Below are positions 62,157 through 64,000 of a DNA stretch of 64,000 nt, in pieces. This DNA comes from Polynucleobacter sp. (GTDB lineage: Bacteria > Pseudomonadota > Gammaproteobacteria > Burkholderiales > Burkholderiaceae). A program made the position numbers and the translations under genes. Numbering within the stretch: the stretch's first letter is position 1; each line of letters opens with the position of its first letter. Under the pieces are notes generated by a model. It had not been told where the DNA came from, searched no databases, and was given only the letters and a program-made list of their open reading frames with translations. The stretch is taken from contig NZ_JAUXZY010000004.1 in assembly GCF_030693775.1 (NCBI RefSeq), positions 434,001-498,000 on the forward strand, read 5' to 3'.

Positions 62157-62366
62157 CTACTTCCAGCTAAGATTTAATTTCTTATGGGTGGCTGCGCAAT
62201 CTCTTAAATAGAGATTAATAAGGCTTTGATAAGGAATGCCCACCTCTTTTGATACAGATTTAAAGTAGCTCACTGAATCCTCATCCAATCTAATGGTTAT
62301 AGGCTTCTTGAGCATAGAAGCATATGGGTTTTTACGTGCTTTTGAGAAATCATATTCTTTACGCAT
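62157..62366 (-). CDS. brnA: BrnA-type antitoxin
   Basis: 69 residues from the ATG at 62366 (AAAGG about 8 bases before; other starts lie at 62372 and 62375). The motif MLKKPITIRLDEDSVSYFKSVSKEVGIPYQSLINLYLRDCA is a ribbon-helix-helix typical of BrnA. It binds BrnT and represses the operon. It follows brnT by about 11 bp. Its stop lies in the tRNA remnant, so the module joins that remnant directly. Confidence 0.87.
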   Translation of the reverse strand: MRKEYDFSKARKNPYASMLKKPITIRLDEDSVSYFKSVSKEVGIPYQSLINLYLRDCAATHKKLNLSWK

Positions 62367-62377
62367 CTTCATCACCT

Positions 62378-62656
62378 TTAATAAGCTTTTGACTCTTTGG
62401 CAGTTGCCTTACGAGCCGAAATAATACGAACGACATTGCCCTCGCTTCGATAACAATGGCAAACCAAAATTACGCGAAGAGAGTGACTTACTCCCAGCAA
62501 GATAAATCTGTCTTCATCCTCCGAATGATCTGGATCGGAAATTAACTTAGCACTTTCATCATAAAACACAGATTTCGCTTCTTCAAAAGAAATGCCGTGT
62601 TTCTTTAGGTTAGCTGAAGCTTTTCTGGGCTCCCATTCAAATCTTAATAAAGTCAT
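62378..62656 (-). CDS. brnT: BrnT-type ribonuclease toxin
   Basis: 92 residues from the ATG at 62656; an ATG at 62671 within the palindrome is the alternative. FEWEPRKASANLKKHGISFEEAKSVFYD is the BrnT signature, followed by RFILLGVSHSLRVILVCHCYR and RIISARKATAKESKAY with the C-terminal Arg/Tyr. BrnT is a RelE-fold RNA-cleaving toxin. No SD is seen: the start sits inside the operator palindrome, so translation may be leaderless. Confidence 0.88.
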   Translation of the reverse strand: MTLLRFEWEPRKASANLKKHGISFEEAKSVFYDESAKLISDPDHSEDEDRFILLGVSHSLRVILVCHCYRSEGNVVRIISARKATAKESKAY

Positions 62657-62674
62657 ATGTACAGTGTACATATG
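62654..62674. promoter_or_regulatory. Palindromic operator of brnTA
   Basis: A perfect 21-bp inverted repeat (10-bp arms CATATGTACA, centre G) spans the brnT start region. It is the natural site for BrnA autorepression. Confidence 0.72.
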
Positions 62675-62708
62675 TTAATTGAAAGAAGCAAGTTCGTCCA
62701 ACCAAAAG

Positions 62709-62736
62709 AATAATGCCCGCGTGTGCGGGCATTATT
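62709..62736. terminator. Strong terminator hairpin after the TRAP gene
   Basis: AATAATGCCCGC (62709-62720) pairs with GCGGGCATTATT (62725-62736) around a 4-base loop. It lies 35 bp after the TRAP permease stop and upstream of brnT, and would insulate the two minus-strand units. Confidence 0.82.
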
Positions 62737-62771
62737 TTGATCAAAACACAAACGACTAAAGGGAAGTGACC

Positions 62772-64000
62772 CTAAGCAATTGCCGGCGGCCGCTGACGGC
62801 GGTTGCGAATGATTTGGGAGAGGAGAACCAGGCCAAAACCAATGAATCCGCCAACATCGGCTTCATTCGATGGGTAGGCTAGCGCCACGCCGGATGCGAT
62901 CATCACAATACGCTCAATGGGATTGGTTTTTTCGATAAACCACCCTTGCAATCCACCCGCAAGGCAAATAATTCCGGCAATGGCAGTAAAGGTAATCCAG
63001 GCGATTTCGCTCCAATTGGCTTGTTCAAGCGCTGAGGTTGAGCCCATGAGCAACAAACTAACGCCTGACTTATCCAGTACAAACATGAAAGGCACCAAAA
63101 TCGCTGGAGCAACGTATTTCCAAGACTGCAGTGTTGTCTTGTACGGATCACCCTTACAGATCGCTGCGGCAGCAAACGGCGATAGGGCAGTCGGCGGCGA
63201 TACTTCGGAGAGAACAGCGTAATAGAAAATGAACATGTGCGCAGCAAATGCAGGAACGCCTAGGTTAATTAGAGCGGGGGCTGCAATTACAGCACAAATA
63301 ATGTAGGAGGCAGTAACAGGTACGGCTAGGCCAACCACCCACACCACTAAGGCAGTAAAGATCGCGGTCAGCAGTAAAGAGCCATCCGCATACTGAATCA
63401 CAATCGAGCTAAATTTGAGACCAAGGCCGGTGAGGGTAACGGTGCCCACAATCAGTCCGGCACCCGCGCAGGTTGCTGCAATCGAAATAACACCGGTAGA
63501 GCCCGCAGCCAAGGATTTAGTTAGATTGGAGTTGTAGAGGCCAGACAGAATCGGCATCTTTCCTTTAAACCAAGCATACGGAATGATCGCGGTGTCTTCG
63601 CGCAGCATGCTGGTCAGGGCAGAAACCACAGTTGCAGCAAACACGGATAGGACGGGAGAAAAGCCCATCAGCATAAATACAACGATGGAAATCAGCGAAA
63701 AGAAGTGGAACCAATATTTCTTGGCAAGCTGCCATGCACTTTCAGCGCTTTCGAAGTGAATGCTCTTCATCTTGTACTTACGTACATCGATCTCAACCAT
63801 CACAAATAAGCCAAGGTAAAACAAGATGGTTGGAATGCACGCCATTAAGAGCACATCCAAATAGGAAATCTTCAAAAAGTCAGCGATCAAGAAGGCAGCA
63901 GCGCCCAGCACGGGTGGAGAAATAATTGCGCCCAAGCCGCCTGCTGCTAGTAGGCCGCCTGCTGCATTTTTTTCGTAACCGACTTTATCCAGCATGGGCG
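62772..64000 (-). CDS. TRAP transporter fused permease, C-terminal part only
   Basis: The frame is open to the right window edge, so the N-terminus is missing; about 409 residues are visible. Many membrane helices; GGLGAIISPPVLGAAAFLIADFL and the repeat SPPTALSPFAAAAICKGDP are those of DctM-type/fused (4TM-12TM) TRAP permeases used with TAXI receptors. It takes up organic acids with Na+. The receptor gene is probably upstream, outside the window; the TAXI-type gene at 37.2 kb is far away. Confidence 0.87.
   Translation of the reverse strand, partial: PMLDKVGYEKNAAGGLLAAGGLGAIISPPVLGAAAFLIADFLKISYLDVLLMACIPTILFYLGLFVMVEIDVRKYKMKSIHFESAESAWQLAKKYWFHFFSLISIVVFMLMGFSPVLSVFAATVVSALTSMLREDTAIIPYAWFKGKMPILSGLYNSNLTKSLAAGSTGVISIAATCAGAGLIVGTVTLTGLGLKFSSIVIQYADGSLLLTAIFTALVVWVVGLAVPVTASYIICAVIAAPALINLGVPAFAAHMFIFYYAVLSEVSPPTALSPFAAAAICKGDPYKTTLQSWKYVAPAILVPFMFVLDKSGVSLLLMGSTSALEQANWSEIAWITFTAIAGIICLAGGLQGWFIEKTNPIERIVMIASGVALAYPSNEADVGGFIGFGLVLLSQIIRNRRQRPPAIA

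Noticed and set aside
62735..62746. TTTTGATCAAAA palindrome near the TRAP gene end
   Set aside because: It resembles an FNR box but lacks the 4-base spacer and lies at a 3' end next to a terminator.
1..64000. CRISPR arrays, insertion sequences, rRNA genes
   Set aside because: No regularly spaced repeats, transposase-like proteins or rRNA sequence were seen by eye; very degenerate copies could be missed.

Overview
The window reads as chromosome of a freshwater betaproteobacterium of the Burkholderiaceae, most like Polynucleobacter or a close relative. This is an inference from gene content and order: a betaproteobacterial one-piece CysI followed by a DUF934 gene and cobA, a cbb3 oxidase cluster with its own FNR, a System I cytochrome c maturation operon, a TAXI-type TRAP receptor, dense packing and moderate GC. 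The organism is phototrophic: a peripheral light-harvesting (LH2) operon, pucB-pucA-pucC plus a 30-residue membrane microprotein, lies at 15.1-17.1 kb. No reaction-centre, bacteriochlorophyll or carotenoid genes are in the window, so the main photosynthesis cluster must be elsewhere if the operon works.

Layout. 0-9 kb: exported proteins (two YtcJ-like amidohydrolases, four outer-membrane-type proteins, one secretory lipase) with a RelBE-type toxin-antitoxin module between them. 9-14.7 kb: nitroreductase, small membrane proteins, a thioredoxin/CcdA pair, an ATP-grasp protein and a pirin. 14.8-17.8 kb: the puc operon with a strong regulatory region (two PpsR/CrtJ-type TGT-N12-ACA sites 8 bp apart, then a 38-bp near-perfect palindrome), followed by a short BLUF blue-light sensor. 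18.9-19.5 kb: three microproteins. 19.5-31.7 kb: mostly housekeeping and redox genes (cryptochrome DASH, histone-deacetylase-like amidohydrolase, renalase-like oxidase, glutathione peroxidase, MpaB-like oxygenase, cytochrome c, an iron-type ABC transporter without a binding protein). 31.8-36.2 kb: sulfite reduction and siroheme (cysI, DUF934, cobA, cbiX, fpr). 36.3-40.6 kb: SDR, TAXI receptor, 2-oxoglutarate dioxygenase, MFS carrier. 40.6-50.1 kb: ccoI-ccoS-ccoNOQPG-ccoH-like, fnr and a SafE-like protein, with a perfect FNR box before ccoN. 50.1-52.7 kb: SulP transporter, DUF2177 protein, universal stress protein. 52.7-60.7 kb, minus strand: ccmABCDEFGHI and an M23 peptidase. 60.8-64 kb: an enolase-superfamily enzyme, a tRNA 3'-end remnant, a BrnTA toxin-antitoxin pair and the C-terminal part of a TRAP permease.

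The parts fit one life style. The ccm operon makes the c-type haems needed by CcoO, CcoP and the small cytochrome c; FNR and the cbb3 oxidase handle low oxygen; CobA and CbiX supply sirohaem to CysI, and Fpr may supply electrons; light is harvested by LH2 and probably sensed through BLUF and cryptochrome proteins.

The most notable observations are the LH2 alpha subunit with Phe44-Leu45 (the B800-820 pattern), the architecture of the puc control region, the cluster of microproteins around puc, and an exported amidohydrolase that has lost three expected metal ligands. No stretch of 300 bases or more lacks a gene. No rRNA, intact tRNA, insertion sequence or CRISPR array was seen.
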